64,000 nucleotides of DNA from Porodaedalea pini (Eukaryota; Basidiomycota; Agaricomycetes; Hymenochaetales; Hymenochaetaceae), in the NCBI GenBank assembly GCA_002794775.1, contig NBAY01000081.1, forward strand, positions 1-64,000. The letters run 5' to 3'. Made by a program: the position numbers and the translations under genes. Shown here piece after piece: positions 32,737-45,014 of the stretch. Below the pieces are notes generated by a model. The model searched no databases. It was not told the DNA's origin and saw nothing but the letters and a program-made list of their open reading frames with translations. How positions within the stretch are numbered: position 1 is the stretch's first letter; each line of letters starts with the position of its first letter.

Positions 32737-34075
32737 TCAGAACTTTGAGCCCGCTTCCTTGATTTCAGGAGTTTCTGCAATCCGGTAGACCAGCTTCTCC
32801 CCGTGCACTTCGTTGTTTTTGAGAAGTTCGAGTCCTTTTGCGACGCTTGTGAGTCCACCGGGCAAGACCTTCACTCGGTTTGGCTGGAAGGGCGCAGGAT
32901 TGCTGGAAGACGGTGCAAGCCACTGAGAGATCTGGCGGTAATAGCGCGAAGCAACTGGATGAGGCATGTCAGTATATACAGATACAAATAAATAAATAAG
33001 GGAAACATCTTACAGCCTTCGTCTGCGCCGTAAGCAGTGTTCACTCCCGTACGCTCAGCTGTCACACCTTGCGGCAGCTTCTTAGCGTCTTCTTCGCTCA
33101 ATCCGAGCACGAAGGTAACCTTGCCCTTCCCGTTTGGGGAGGTCTTTGCCAGCACGCGGGCTAGCAGTACGGTTGATCCATCAAGGCTGACGGCGTCGTA
33201 AGCATAGGAAACGGAATGACCCGAGGCAGCAGCAACGAGCGCTGATTCCTAAATGTAGCAGAATGAAGATACGTATTCGCGTCAGACTCCTGTTTCGAAA
33301 CAAGTGAATCATGTTTTTCGTACAAGTGCACCACCCTTGTGCTCGCGGTAATCAACAATAACGTCGGCACCGAGACTCTTGGCGTAGTCCTTTGAAGAGC
33401 CGGCGACACCGACAACAAACAGTCCAGCGCGCTTGGCAAGCTGAACAGCGAATGCGCCAACTGAAGAAGAAGCTCCGTTTACGATGATGCCTTTCTGATC
33501 ACCTATCACGCAAAGCATTGAGTCACGGCTGAGAATTTATGACTTTCACATGCATAGAATTACCAGCAGTTGGCTTCTCTGGTATCTCTAGTCGCTTGAA
33601 AAGTCCAATCGCTGCAGTCATAACGGCAAGCGGCAGAGTGGAGGCCTCCTCAAATGATGTTGACTCCGGGATGGGGAACGTAATCGATGCAGGAGCGACG
33701 GTGTACTGGGCGTACGCACCGTACTGTAAGAAGCACATAATGTTAGCCTTCAGAGCTTTAACTGTTACTATTAAACTTACAACTTACCTTGTTATCCTGC
33801 GTACGCATCTTGGTGAATGCCGCCACGCGCTCCCCGCCCTTGTACTCTGTCACACCTTCTCCGACCTTCACAATGATTCCCGCGACGTCGTTTCCCTCAA
33901 TAGCAGAATAACTCTCAGCCCATTGGGGTACTTTCCAGTCCTTGGGATTCGCGGCTACAGCAACATTCTGGATGAGGACCTCATTTGGTCCTGGAGAGGG
34001 AACAGGAAAGGTTTGGAGAGTGACGGAGGTCTTGGTTGAGAGGACTCCCAACTGAGTGGAAGGAATACTAGCCAT
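32737..34075 (-). CDS. Zinc-type alcohol dehydrogenase / enoyl-reductase-like MDR protein
   Basis: Five exons (34075-33788, 33723-33564, 33502-33324, 33248-33014, 32954-32737) sum to 1,080 nt, 359 aa, with every junction GT-AG and in phase. Exon 1 encodes the GroES-like domain (PSPGPNEVLIQNVAVAANPKDWK, GNDVAGIIVKVG). Exon 3 holds the nucleotide-binding glycine motif (NGASSSVGAFAVQLAKRAG), and the C-terminus is EIKEAGSKF. It belongs to the medium-chain reductases that use NAD(P)H. The GNDVAG pattern and lack of an obvious structural-zinc cysteine cluster point to the zinc-independent quinone-oxidoreductase or trans-enoyl-reductase group common in fungi. The substrate cannot be told from sequence. 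It is an intact gene in a transposon island and is not in a visible biosynthetic cluster. Confidence 0.9.
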
Positions 34076-34307
34076 GGTAAGATGTCGAAGGCTTGCACAT
34101 GGATGCCGATCTGTTGATATACCACTGAGGGTGTCTGCTGACTGAGCATATGCATTATCTGTATTTGAAGCGTATGTCGTGCTCAAGCGGAATGAGACGG
34201 GGTGTATGCAGCTGCTGACTAAACGAGTAAGTTATGACGTACAACGTGACCTGCAGACCTGGTCACCCTTTTTTTTTTACTTCCGCGCGTGTAGTAATAC
34301 CAGCCCT

Positions 34308-34334
34308 GGAGTTCCCGGCGAAGCCGGGAACTCC
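34308..34334. other. Perfect 12-bp hairpin with GAA loop
   Basis: GGAGTTCCCGGC and GCCGGGAACTCC are exact inverted complements separated by GAA. It sits about 230 bp upstream of the dehydrogenase ATG at the change from gene-like to AT-rich repeat DNA. Read on the minus strand, the stem is followed by AGGGCTGG then T, loosely like a Helitron 3' end (hairpin then CTRR). Confidence 0.45.
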
Positions 34335-35071
34335 GCTGGCCATCAATCCGAGTTTTTTAGGCATTGCTTAATCTGAGTTTTTTTGTTTCTTCAGATTTAA
34401 TTAATGCAATTTCTCACTCTAAAAGCTATACCTATTCAAAGTTCCTTGCTGGCCATCAGTCTAAGCTCTTAGAACAATGCTTCATCTTAGTTCACATGAT
34501 TCTTCAATTGCAAACTTATATATCTCACATACACATGCTTGAAAGCAATCTAAATTTTTATTGTATGACATTCTGTTTACAACAAAACCTCACTAAGTAC
34601 AATATTGGTTGCTGAGAACTTGAAGATAGAATAAGTCTCTTTCAATGGAGAAACATAGTGCATAATACCTGCTTCTCATGTCTTTATTTAAAATAGAAAG
34701 GATATTCTTTATACAATATAGATACTATGTTAGGACACCTTATATTATATTCATAAAAGTTTATAGGTGTAGGCCTGCTAGAGTATTCTCACTACTTCTA
34801 ACATGTTGCTGACTTCCTATACATCATGACTTGACTCTGATGTATTGAGTGTCTGACATTCCAAGACACAAACTCTGAAACACAACCATGTAGCTGTACT
34901 ACAATTATGAGGAGTCTAAGTCTGAGACTCAGTGGCAGTCTCCAGACCTATGGAGTCTGGCACATTATGTTCAGTTCATGCCTTTTTCACATTCTCTTTA
35001 CTGCTCAACTCATCCAAAGCTTATATGCACTTATACTGAGTTGTGCTATGTATACTCTGGCATGAGCCAGG
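34335..35071. other. AT-rich repeat DNA, left flank of element B
   Basis: No gene was seen. A phrase starting GCTGGCCATCA occurs twice (34334 and 34448). From about 34770 it matches the palindromic-repeat arm described at 29931, and that match resumes past element B at 41825. Confidence 0.4.
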
Positions 35072-35484
35072 TGTTAGGCGGGAGTCCGGGAGATGACTCG
35101 GACTGGGCAGGCCTCGGCTGACTGTTGTCTGGGACGTGCTATACTCGAGCGTAGACTCGGGACACGCTTACTCAGGCTAGGTCGTCGCGGAGGTAAGAGG
35201 ATTAATACAAGTCTAAACTAATACAAGGGGGACGAGTCTCACCTAGGTCGTCGTGGAGGTAAGAGGAAAAGCAGAACAAGGAGTTCATGCGATTCCTGAG
35301 ACCTTATATAGCGACGACCGTGAGACTATATTACCTAATATTACATAACGAGTGGGAATGGAACGAATGAAGGCAGTGTGGGAATGATTGTGTAAGATGG
35401 GTAAATATAATGAAAAGGACGGATATAATAAAGGAAATGGTAAAAGGGAAAATAAAGGAAAAGGTGAAAGTTCAGGTTCTAACA
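35072..35484 (-). repeat. 3' LTR of element B
   Basis: This 413-bp LTR is the downstream one, given the minus orientation. It carries the intron-like segment at 35177-35242 (minus strand, GTGAG...CCTAG). Confidence 0.93.
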
Positions 35485-38400
35485 TTACCCCCCCTTCAAG
35501 GTTGGGCGTCCCGACCAACCATGATCGCGGTCGTCAGGCTCGGTGTCGACGAAGAGCGGACGGAGTCGTTGACGAGGGATGTCGAGTTTCCGAGGTGCAC
35601 CGGGATGTTTGAGGTAGAACTCAGCGATCGCCTCCTTTGCGTTCTCGCCGAAGTCCGTCTCAGGCTGCCAAGTAGGTTCATTGTAGCCGACCCACTTGAC
35701 AAGGTACTGTAGTTTCCCTCGGTGCAGACGTGAGTCTAAGACTTCCTCGAGTTCGTATTCCTCCTCGTTGTCAATGATGTCTGGCGGCGGCGGCGGCGGT
35801 TGCTTCTGGCTTTCAAAGGACGGTTCGACGGCGGGTTTCAACAGGGCTTCGTTGAAGACAGGGTGGACCTTTTTCCATCACTTCGGGAGTTTGAGCTTGT
35901 ACACACTCGCTCCTACCTTGTCGACTACGTCAAAGGGGCCGTACCATTTGTCTGCGAGTTTCTTTGTCGGCGAGTCCGTACTGATGTTTCGCCCATCAAG
36001 GAAGACCTTGTCTCCAGCCTTGTACTCCACCGAAGCTCCTGCTGTCCGGTCATGGTATCGCTTCATGTCCTCTGCTGCCTTGACTAGGTTGTCCTTAGCA
36101 ACGCGATGAGTCTCCTTGATGTGCTTTGCGAATTCTTCCGCTGACATGTTAGCAGATGAGGTTCGCGTCGTGTCGAAGCTCAAGGGGTGACGTCCTGTGT
36201 TCGCGTAGAAGGGGGACATCTTCGTTGCTGAGTGTTCGCGGTTGTTGTATGCGAACTCTGCGAGGGGGAGCCAGTCCTTCCAGTCCGATTGCCGATGGTT
36301 AACGAAGAGTCGAAGGTACTGTTCGAGCTCTTGGTTAACGCGTTCCGTTTGACCATCCGTCTGTGGATGGTACGCTGTCGACGGGTTGCCTTCAATGTGC
36401 AGAAGTTTGTACAGCTCCTTCATCATCGACGCATCGAACTGCGTGCCTCGGTCATGGATGATCTTCTTTGGTAGGCCATGGAGGCGGAAGACGTGGTCGC
36501 GATACAGCTGGGCCATGCCTTCTGCTGACAGCCTTGTCATCGTCGGGATCGCGTGCATCTGCTTCGAGAACCTATCCACGAAGACGCAGATCGCGTTGTG
36601 TCCCTTGGAGTCCGGGAGCTCTCCGATTAGGTCGACCGTAACAATTTCCCAGGGCCCTTCAGGGACAGCGTTTGGATGGAGCGGTCTAGACCTCGACGTT
36701 CTTAAGGCTTTCGTCTGTTGACAACGGTCGCATCCTCGGACGTATGCTCGGACGTCGGAGAACATCGATGCCCACCAGAAATCGCGACGGACGAGCTCTA
36801 CTGTCTTCGACGCTCCCGGATGACCAGCCAGAACCGAGTCGTGGCACTCCCGCAACACAGCCTCCTTTATTGTCGATGGAACATACACCTTGCCTTTCAT
36901 TCGCCACAACTCGGCGACCTCCACCAAACCCGTAGGCCTCTCCGACTCGTCCTGCGCCCTCTGCGCTTCACCCACTCGTTCCATCACCTCGTCGCGCGAT
37001 GTCCGCACCACTCCACGGTTCAACCACTTATCCTTGATGAACACGACCCCATCGTTGTCATCCTTCCCCTGATCATAGCCCGCCATGCGCGATAGTAGGT
37101 CTGCCTTGCCCATCGTCTTGCCCGACTTGTGTTCGAGGTGGAAGTCGAATTCTTCAAGTTCAGTCCGCCAGCGAGCTTGGCGATAGCTCAGCTTCTGCGC
37201 CGACCTGAAGTAGGTGAGGTTGGCGTGGTCGGACCAGATTTCAATCTTGTGGCGAGCGCCAAGGAGGTATTGCCGCCACTCCTTGAGCGCCGAAACGATC
37301 GCGAGCATCTCCTTGTCGTAGATCTCGTAGTTTCGTTCTGCCAGTTCAAGTGCCTCTGACCTGTAGGCGATCACCCTCCACTTCCCTTCCTGCTTCTGCA
37401 ACAACACACCACTGAGTGCAAAGTTCGACGAGTCCGCTTCTACGCGGAAGGGGCCCTCGTCATTGGCGATGGCTAGGACTGGAGGTGAGCAGAGACGTTG
37501 TCTCAGCTCCTCGAATGCTTCCTGCTGTTCAGTCTCCCATACCCAGTCCTTCTTGCCCGTTAACGACGTCAACGGTCGGACCACCTTGCTGTAGTCCTTA
37601 ATAAACCGTCTCAGCCAGTTTCCCATGCCGAGGAACTGTTGCAGCTCCTTGAGGTTCTGTGGGACTGGCCAGTTTGCAATCGCCTCCGTCTTTGCCGGGT
37701 CAGCCCTGATCTCGCCATTGCCGATGATGTGGCTGAGGTATTTGACGACCTTGGCGTCAAACTCGCACTTCTCCGGTTTCAGGTACAGGCCATTTTCTCG
37801 GAGGATCTGGAGTACGCGCCTCGACGTGTCGATATGCTCTTCAATGGTTTCCGAGAGGATCAGGATGTCGTCGAGGTATACGATGATCAAGTTCGCATAG
37901 ATTAGGTCCTTAAAGATGTGGTTGACAAAGGCCTGGAATGTGGCCGGCGCGTTGCAAAGACCAAAAAACATGACCGTCGGTTCGAAGAGGCCCATGTTCG
38001 TGCGAAACGTTGCCTTCCATTCATCACCCTCGTGGATCCGGATATTGTAGTACCCCCAGCGAAGGTCAAGCTTAGTGATGTACTTCGCTTTTTTGACCTT
38101 ATCGACGAGTTCGTCAATGAGAGGGAGGGGATACTTGTTCTTGATCGTACCGTCATTGAGCTTACGGTAATCCTGGATCGGGCATAGCGATTTGTCGGCC
38201 TTCTTAATGAAGAAGAAGGGCGATGCCATGGGCGATATCGACCGTCAAATGCGACCCGACTTCAGATTTTCATCAAGGAAGTCCTTGAGTGACTGCTGCT
38301 CAGTTGGCGTGAGTGGGTAGATCTTACAGTCGCTCGGTTTGAAGTCGGGCTTCAAGTCGATGACATGGTCCCAGGGTCGGTGTTCCGGCAGCTTCTCGAA

Positions 38401-39117
38401 ACCTTTTTCGCTGAAAACGTCGGCGTAGTCGTTGAGGTACGCGGGCCAGGACGCCTTGTCCATTCGCATCTCACTCACCCTCCTCATCTGCTCCACCACC
38501 TTCTTCACCTTGCCTAGGTCCTCCACCGGCTCTCTCTCGATCGCACATTCTTCTGGACAGCGGGTGAATTCGATCGAACCCGTTTTCCAGTCGACCTCCG
38601 GATTGTGACGTCGAAGCCAGTCGTATCCTAGGAAGATGTTTGACGACGCTAGGGATGTTACTGCGAGGACGATCCTCTCCTGGTGACGGCTGATCATGAG
38701 CTCGACGTCAACGTACTCCTCGATCAATCCGGCCTCATTGTGCGTGCCATCGGCGTTGAGCACCGCGAGGGGTTGAATGTAGCGTTTCGTTTCCAAACCG
38801 TACCTCTCGACGAACCTGACGTCAATGCAGGATCCCGTGCATCCCGAATCCACAAGGGCATGCGCATCTACCTCTCTTGCCTCACCCGCTATTTCATGCT
38901 CAACGGTCAAAAGAAGGTCCAGCTGGCGTCCGCCAGTTCCTCTCATGAACAGTTGCTCGTATTCTTCATCTTTGTTCACACCGGTGGGGACTTCGTAATC
39001 GGGAAAACCATCGACGTCGTTTGCATCTATGTATTGTACAGACGGTTGGTTATATTTTAGCGAATCCGGATTCAAAGTCCCTTGTTCTTCTCGGTCAGTC
39101 GCCCCGATGGCTACGCC
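35485..39117 (-). pseudogene. Pol pseudogene of element B
   Basis: Three open blocks are colinear with element A pol: 39075-38245 (protease, LVDSGCTGSCID), 38229-35878 (reverse transcriptase with YLDD, RNase H, integrase) and 35841-35485 (chromodomain, EYELEEVLDSR). The breaks are in-frame TGA codons where element A has CGA (in GRIRRS and in LPKRWRK), the change expected from deamination of a methylated CpG. The frameshift heptamer and stem at the gag-pol junction (about 39097-39140) are unchanged. Apart from the stops, the product would be about as long as that of element A. Confidence 0.92.
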
Positions 39118-40624
39118 TGACCACTCGCAAAACCCTGCGAGTCGATGACCTCTTCGTCATTGTCTTCTTCCTCCACATAGTCCTCCACCGTCGACCTTCG
39201 AGTGTCCACGACTTCCTTGAATGCCGATTCCTTCATCGCGCCGAGCTCGTCAGCAATGAGGCGGCGCTCGCCCGGTGCCATCAGTTCCAACATACGCTGG
39301 ATGATCGGCTTCGCCTGCGGACATTTGTCCTTGAAGTTGTCAGCGACGGACTACGGGTACGCAAATGGTAGCCGGGTCGCGCGGAACTCAGTCAGAGAGG
39401 AGGGAGACAAGAGAGAGAGCGGTGAGCCAGGGGGAACTGACACAGCGCGGAGATAAGGAGCAGCTTCTGGACGTAGCCAGGTAGAATTGACCAGGTCGAA
39501 ACTAGGGGATAAGTACAGGAGGACTACCTACTTATATACCCTTCAGCGGCTGCGCACGGACCAGGGAATTAACTACTACATAAGGATAGATGATAGAACG
39601 TCGTGGAACTTCATAGAATAATGAAATCATAGGATCGGTCAGCGAGTAAGGATAGTGTGAGAAGGAGCGTAATGAATAATGAGTAAGCAGGAATAAGCGT
39701 GATTAGTGATGGATGGATAAGATATGATAAGATAAGATAAGAGAAAATGATAAGATAATTTAAAAAGCGTCCATGACAGAAGTGCCCCAGTCCGCCGCAA
39801 ATCCAGCATGCGCGCTTTCATTGCGCCTCATTCATTGAGACGTCCATTGGTTGGCCGGCACCTCCGAAAGTGATGCCCGTCGCGTCACGCTTATCGGCGT
39901 GCGGGGCTGCTACCTGTCGGCATGCAGGAGGTCCTTGTTGGGGCGTTGGACGGGGCGTGAACGGCAATGTACGACCTCGTTGGATGGCGCGAATCTGCTG
40001 TTCGCCCCGATCGATCTCAATGGCCTTCTTTTTCCATGCCTCATACGTTGTTGGCACGGGCGTCGACCTCAACATGCCGCAGACCACCTCGATGTTCATC
40101 ACGCGTTGCAAGTGGTCACAAATGACGCCTTCGTCCTTCAGCTCTGCCGCCTTGATGATCACGTCGAGGTCCTGGAAGAACTGGTCGGCGGAGAGGTCCT
40201 TCTGGATCTTGTCTCGGAACTTCTTCAGCGCCTTCTCCTTCCTGTTCGGATCATCGAAGGAGGCATCCAGTCGTTCCTGGAACTTGGCCCAGTCGTCCGT
40301 AAAGCTCACGACGCCATTCGTTGTGAATTCCTGGACGTAGTTTTGCGCCCACGTCGACGCGTTGCCACCCTTGAGGTAAGAGAGGGCGACATAGATCTTG
40401 CTTGATGACGAGGGATACCTCGTGGGGTTTGCCGAGACAAAGAGTAGGACTTCGCGCTTGAAGTCGAGGTAGTCATCGCCGCCAGCGAATTCGCGTGGCC
40501 GGGCGACGTCAATCGAGGGAGCTGGAGCTTGGGCTGCAGGGGCGTTCGTTGCTGCTCGGGTGAAGGCGGCAGCTACGATTGCTGCGATCTCTTGTTGCTG
40601 CCTTTGAGTGAAACCTTCAGCCAT
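39111..40624 (-). pseudogene. Gag pseudogene of element B, split by a solo LTR
   Basis: The ATG is at 40624 (MAEGFTQRQQQEIAAIV), and the core is colinear with element A Gag (LKGGNASTWAQNYVQ, FDDPNRKEKALKKFRD). The frame has a TGA just after NEAQ, and the zinc knuckle is cut after CWICGGLGHF by a 441-bp LTR. The remainder, including PGERRLIADELGAMKES, resumes at 39337 and ends at the conserved TAG. Removal of the LTR and one GAAGT would restore the knuckle. Confidence 0.9.
39338..39778 (-). repeat. Solo LTR of a third LTR family
   Basis: The 441-bp sequence has TGTCAGCG...CCATGACA ends and a perfect 5-bp duplication GAAGT (39333-39337, 39779-39783). It is unlike the other two LTR families. 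A TATATAAG on the minus strand (about 39530-39537) suggests minus orientation. Because it lies inside element B, it inserted after that element did. Confidence 0.9.
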
Positions 40625-41411
40625 CGCTGGTACGGGCGTATGTGTCAGGCGCTCAGGGGGTGTCGGTGGTGACGAGTCTCTACGGGGTGTACGATAGCCT
40701 CCTGGTTCGCTTGGGAGGACGACCGACGATGTCGAGACTGTCGGTGATGATGGTGCACGGGGAGGTCAAGGCGCCCAACGAGTTCGCTCGCCGGAAGACG
40801 GGTCAGTCGAGTACCAGGCGTGCCTAGTGTCGCTCCACCAGAGATTATGGGTGACGTGGTTTCTGTCGTCCGCTACGTACGATTGGCGTTCCGCGTCGTA
40901 GCGTGAAGAAGAGGGGAAAGCCCGCTGTTGTTCCTCGGTGAGATCTATCTTGACTACGTCGGGGGGGGAACAGGTAGGGGCTGGTTGTCCGGATGTATGT
41001 TACGCTGACGAAGGATAGGTTCGTCGGCGAGTTTGATGACCAAACGGAAGGAGGCGACCGAGATCACAATTGACAACGACGTCGACGACTGTACACGGTG
41101 TGTTACCCACGTCCAGGTCAGATGGTTCCTCCACCAAAGAGAAAGATGGAGGGCCAGGGTGGGAGAGGGTTTCCCGATTACAACGTCAGGTCCTTCAAGG
41201 TCGAGTAGGCGCCCAAATGCGGTAAGAGTCGGGGAAAGTCGGATTACTTAATACACGAACGTTCGAAAATGCCCGGGCAGGGTTGAGGGTTGTCGTTCAG
41301 GGGGTTTACACGTCAAGTCCGTCGAGGGGAGCGCTCCTCTAGACCGAGTGAAGGCGAGTCGGCAGCGACGACGTACGCTGGGGATGAGCCTGGGTGGCGG
41401 TTCTGCTTTTA

Positions 41412-41824
41412 TGTTAGGCGGGAGTCTGGGAGATGACTCGGACTGGGCAGGCCTCGGCTGACTGTTGTCTGGGACGTGCTATACTCGAGCGTAGACTCGG
41501 GACACGCTTACTCAGGCTAGGTCGTCGCGGAGGTAAGAGGATTAATACAAGTCTAAACTAATACAAGGGGGACGAGTCTCACCTAGGTCGTCGTGGAGGT
41601 AAGAGGAAAAGCAGAACAAGGAGTTCATGCGATTCCTGAGACCTTATATAGCGACGACCGTGAGACTATATTACCTAATATTACATAACGAGTGGGAATG
41701 GAACGAATGAAGGCAGTGTGGGAATGATTGTGTAAGATGGGTAAATATAATGAAAAGGACGGATATAATAAAGGAAATGGTAAAAGGGAAAATAAAGGAA
41801 AAGGTGAAAGTTCAGGTTCTAACA
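41412..41824 (-). repeat. 5' LTR of element B
   Basis: This is a 413-bp promoter-side LTR. The intron-like segment is at 41517-41582. Just inside it, on the minus strand, the self-priming site AAAAGCAGAAC (41400-41410) is conserved. Confidence 0.93.
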
Positions 41825-41829
41825 CCAGG

Positions 41830-42870
41830 TCAATGATTTACATATTCTGAGAGTAATTCTCAATGGACTCCTATGGGTTGATTTTCTACTGAAATTTATT
41901 TTATAATACACATAGAGAAGATAGCAGAGTATTTTTTAATTGAATTATTTTTTTCAGCATTTTTCCTAACTTTTTCATGTGAGGAATGAGTTGTTTGAGC
42001 TCAGAGTATAAAATTGATTGTAGATGATTTGCATGCTGCTTTGGAGTTACCACTTTTAGCCATCAAAATTTTGAGAGAAAAGCATGATTTAATTAAAGTA
42101 TTTTTTCCTTAATTTTTGCGATTTTTTTTCATATTTTTTACAATTTTTTTCGTATGGGTAATGAGTTGATTAAGGCTACAGAGCGGTCTGTTCACGGATG
42201 TGTGCACATGTGCAGACATCATGTGATGATCTGCAATGTTGCCGCTTTGAGCCATCAAAAGTTTCAGAGCAGGAGCATGTGAGACAACTAAAGAAGGAAA
42301 AAAGAAGCATCAAAACAATTGAAAGTCCGAATTTAGTCAGCATGTGGCTGTGTCGAAAGTAGGGGGGGTTGCGTTTGTATATTAAGATTTCTGTCATGAT
42401 CATTATTAAGAAACAGTATAAGCTTCTTGAGGTCCGTCAGAAAGTACATAGATAAGTAGTCGTGTAGAGAGACAAGTTCTCTACTCACATGAGAAATTCA
42501 GGCTTCGATGAACAATCCATCGAAACACTATGTGAAGTGTCTTAGGAACGTTGTCTTATATTTAACTTTGAACCTTAAATTGCATTGCATTTGCTGGCAG
42601 TACTAGTGCTAATGATCCAGTGAAGGTATAAAAGCGTCCATCAACAACTTTGCCTATGATAAAACAGGCAATAGACCTTACACGTACGAGTCCGAATTCA
42701 GAGCCGCTGCTTAGCACAGTCCACGTCAGAACCGGTTTGAACGTGGCGCTCAGATAGCGAGAATAGCTAGAAATTAGTAAGCGTTTTCAGCATGGCGCGT
42801 CAGCGTTAGAGATAGAAGATGATGAACCGCTGATCCGAAGGTGAGCTCTGTCGAGATGCGGTCGTCAAAG
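41830..42870. other. AT-rich intergenic DNA right of element B
   Basis: No gene was seen. The first 50 bp continue the repeat broken by element B. From 41880 to 42400 two halves resemble each other loosely (phrases around ATGAGTTG, a T-run, then CATCAAAATTTTGAGAG or CATCAAAAGTTTCAGAG), suggesting an old duplication. Confidence 0.35.
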
Positions 42871-45014
42871 TGCCTCAGGTTCTGTGCCACGTAGATTGTT
42901 GATCGTAGCGACGAGCAATCAGGACATCAGCAACCGACCCCGCGTTGTAATTTGGGCTCGCGTAGCAATTGAAGAGACGCGCAACAGATTGAAGTGTGGG
43001 GAAACGATGCGAGTTTGCGTGTGGAACAACAGCTGTGCAAGCCTTCCGTAGCCGGTCGCCCGTTGGACCTGTCGAAGATTCAGCTAAGAACTGCTGTGTG
43101 CAGTACAGCAGATTCCATTGAAGATTCAGCCGAATATAACAAACTTTGGGGAACACGCCAACCTGAAGCGGGTGCGTTCTGGCAGTAGCAGTATTGGCGC
43201 TGCTGCGTCGGATGGCATCTGTACTTCTGACAATCAGGCGTGGCCCGTTTAGGTTCAAGACGAGTTCCGACCTTTCGCGCAGATTTGGACGAGTTGCTAC
43301 TCCGTAGTTATCTCAACTTGGCATCCAAGATGATGTAGATACACTGAGATTCCGAGCATCAGTGTCGTGAAATCTACACGTGAATCTGAAGTAGATAATA
43401 GATCATTGTTCAGAGATGACTGTAGCGCAGCGACTCACTTTGATCGGCCGTCGGGTGGTCGGGAACATTGCTACCCGCCACGGCGCAGTCGACTTGCTCT
43501 TGATGATCACTGCGCGTCATAGCGCTGCAGTGCAATTTGCTTGGAAGCTTGGACTAGGCAAAGAACGCAGTTGTTCTAGGGAAGGAACCTACGGTACTAG
43601 ACCAACTATCGCTCCAGTGAGAAGCATTCGGAACAAAATCTAGCGCGTACGAAGCTGGATGCCGAACCGGAGCAAAGTCGAACGATGTCGAAGGACCGAG
43701 GCGGTGGAAGATAGGAGTGCTGCTCGCTCCGAAGCTCTGCAGGCGCCTAAAAACGCTGCGCCCGGCAAAGGCGCATTCATTCAGCAATCCGGTAAGAACG
43801 CAGAAGGGAGTTCTCCGAGTTCAAGAAGCTCGTTACTCCAACTTTGCATATTCTCATGTTCAAGTTTGCTGCGCTTTAAGGCAGCGGGCGGCCAGAAGAG
43901 CGGGGTTCGGCCAGTGATAGGACGTTAACTTTCAGAACCTTTGGCTTCTTCAATGGACAAGGAACCAAGAACCAAGACCTCCTATCATCACATTGAGTCA
44001 GGATATTAGCCTTCGCTTGAAGAATATCCAAATGCGACCTGAGTTGCATAAAATTGTGGAGGTGACTCAGTTGGGTCTCAGGGTCAACCGTACCACTTGA
44101 CTTCAAAGCCTCAGGGGACACGGACTCCAAGTCAAACCCTAGGATAAGAAAAGCCTCGACTGTCTATGGTACACCGGATGCACAGTGGGTACCTCCACGC
44201 TGTGCGCCACTTGAATTCGAGGCGGTACAAATAGGCGCCGGGTCACGCGTTCAGCGGCTATTAGGCGCCCAGACGGATAAGCCCCAGGAAGTGACAAGAG
44301 CCAAGCCATGGCCTCTGAAGACGAATTATTCGAGTCGATGTTGCCTAGCGAGACCGATGAGCGGCCAAAGTGAAACAAAAGACTGCGACTTTCGTTGTTG
44401 TTGTTGTTGTCGTCGTCGTCGTCGTTGAGTTGCAACGACGATCCACGACGGAGGGAAATCATGTCCCAGAACGGAAGGAGTCACATACGCGGCTGGCTGT
44501 GAAATGCAACACATTATTTGCAACAGCGATGGCATCTCTCCAACCGAAAGCGCAAGACTCTGAGCGCTGCAGTCCTTATCGTGATGCGATCACGCTGTGC
44601 AGGTTTGGAATCCTGACCCTCCTTTCGACGTGTCCTTCAGAATCTGGCAAAGGATGCATAGCGCGCAACCGCATCGCATAGTAGAGTCATCGCCTTGTCT
44701 AAATCGGTCCCGGCTCAGGGTCGTCCCCTCGGAGCCCTGCTTGGGGTTCTGGATACTAATCCCGCCCAAAGGCTGCGCAACCAACAGCAGCGACTACTAT
44801 AAAGTAGCTAGACCAATGCGACAGTCGTCACCAACGAACCAAGGCCCGAGCACTCGAGCACTTACCCATAAAGCTTCCCCCAGCGTTGGCGTCCTCATCT
44901 TCGAACAACACCAGCCGCTTAAATCCCGTGCTTAAACTGGGTTCAGCACTCAAGAAGCCCTCCTCATCGACCGCCACATCCGACGCCTCATCTCTTTCTA
45001 CAACCTTCAGCGCC
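42871..45014. other. Intergenic region at the border of the transposon island
   Basis: No convincing gene was seen. 43130-43427 is the CpG-rich counterpart of the repeat at 28636-28935. A (GTT)n(GTC)n microsatellite lies at 44394-44427. Upstream of the DUF6699 gene the coding frame stays open from 44886 but without ATG. Confidence 0.4.

Larger units (their letters stand above)
35072..41824 (-). mobile_element. Full-length but inactivated chromovirus, element B
   Basis: The minus-strand element of the same family as element A is 6,753 bp. It has 413-bp LTRs (35072-35484, 41412-41824) that differ by one base in my reading, and a perfect target duplication CCAGG (35067-35071, 41825-41829). Gag and Pol are both recognisable. 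It is broken by nonsense changes in pol (CGA to TGA near 38250 and near 35877) and by a solo LTR inserted in gag (39338-39778). The near-identical LTRs mean the insertion was recent, so the damage is recent as well. Its LTRs carry the 66-bp intron-like segment that element A lacks. Confidence 0.95.

Noticed and set aside
42875..43258. 127-codon minus-strand frame as a gene
   Set aside because: It overlaps the repeat shared with 28636-28935, and the corresponding frame is not kept there.
44886..45014. Upstream start for the first DUF6699 gene
   Set aside because: The frame is open, but its first codon is TTG. ATG 45015 has an ideal context. A spliced upstream exon is possible but unsupported.
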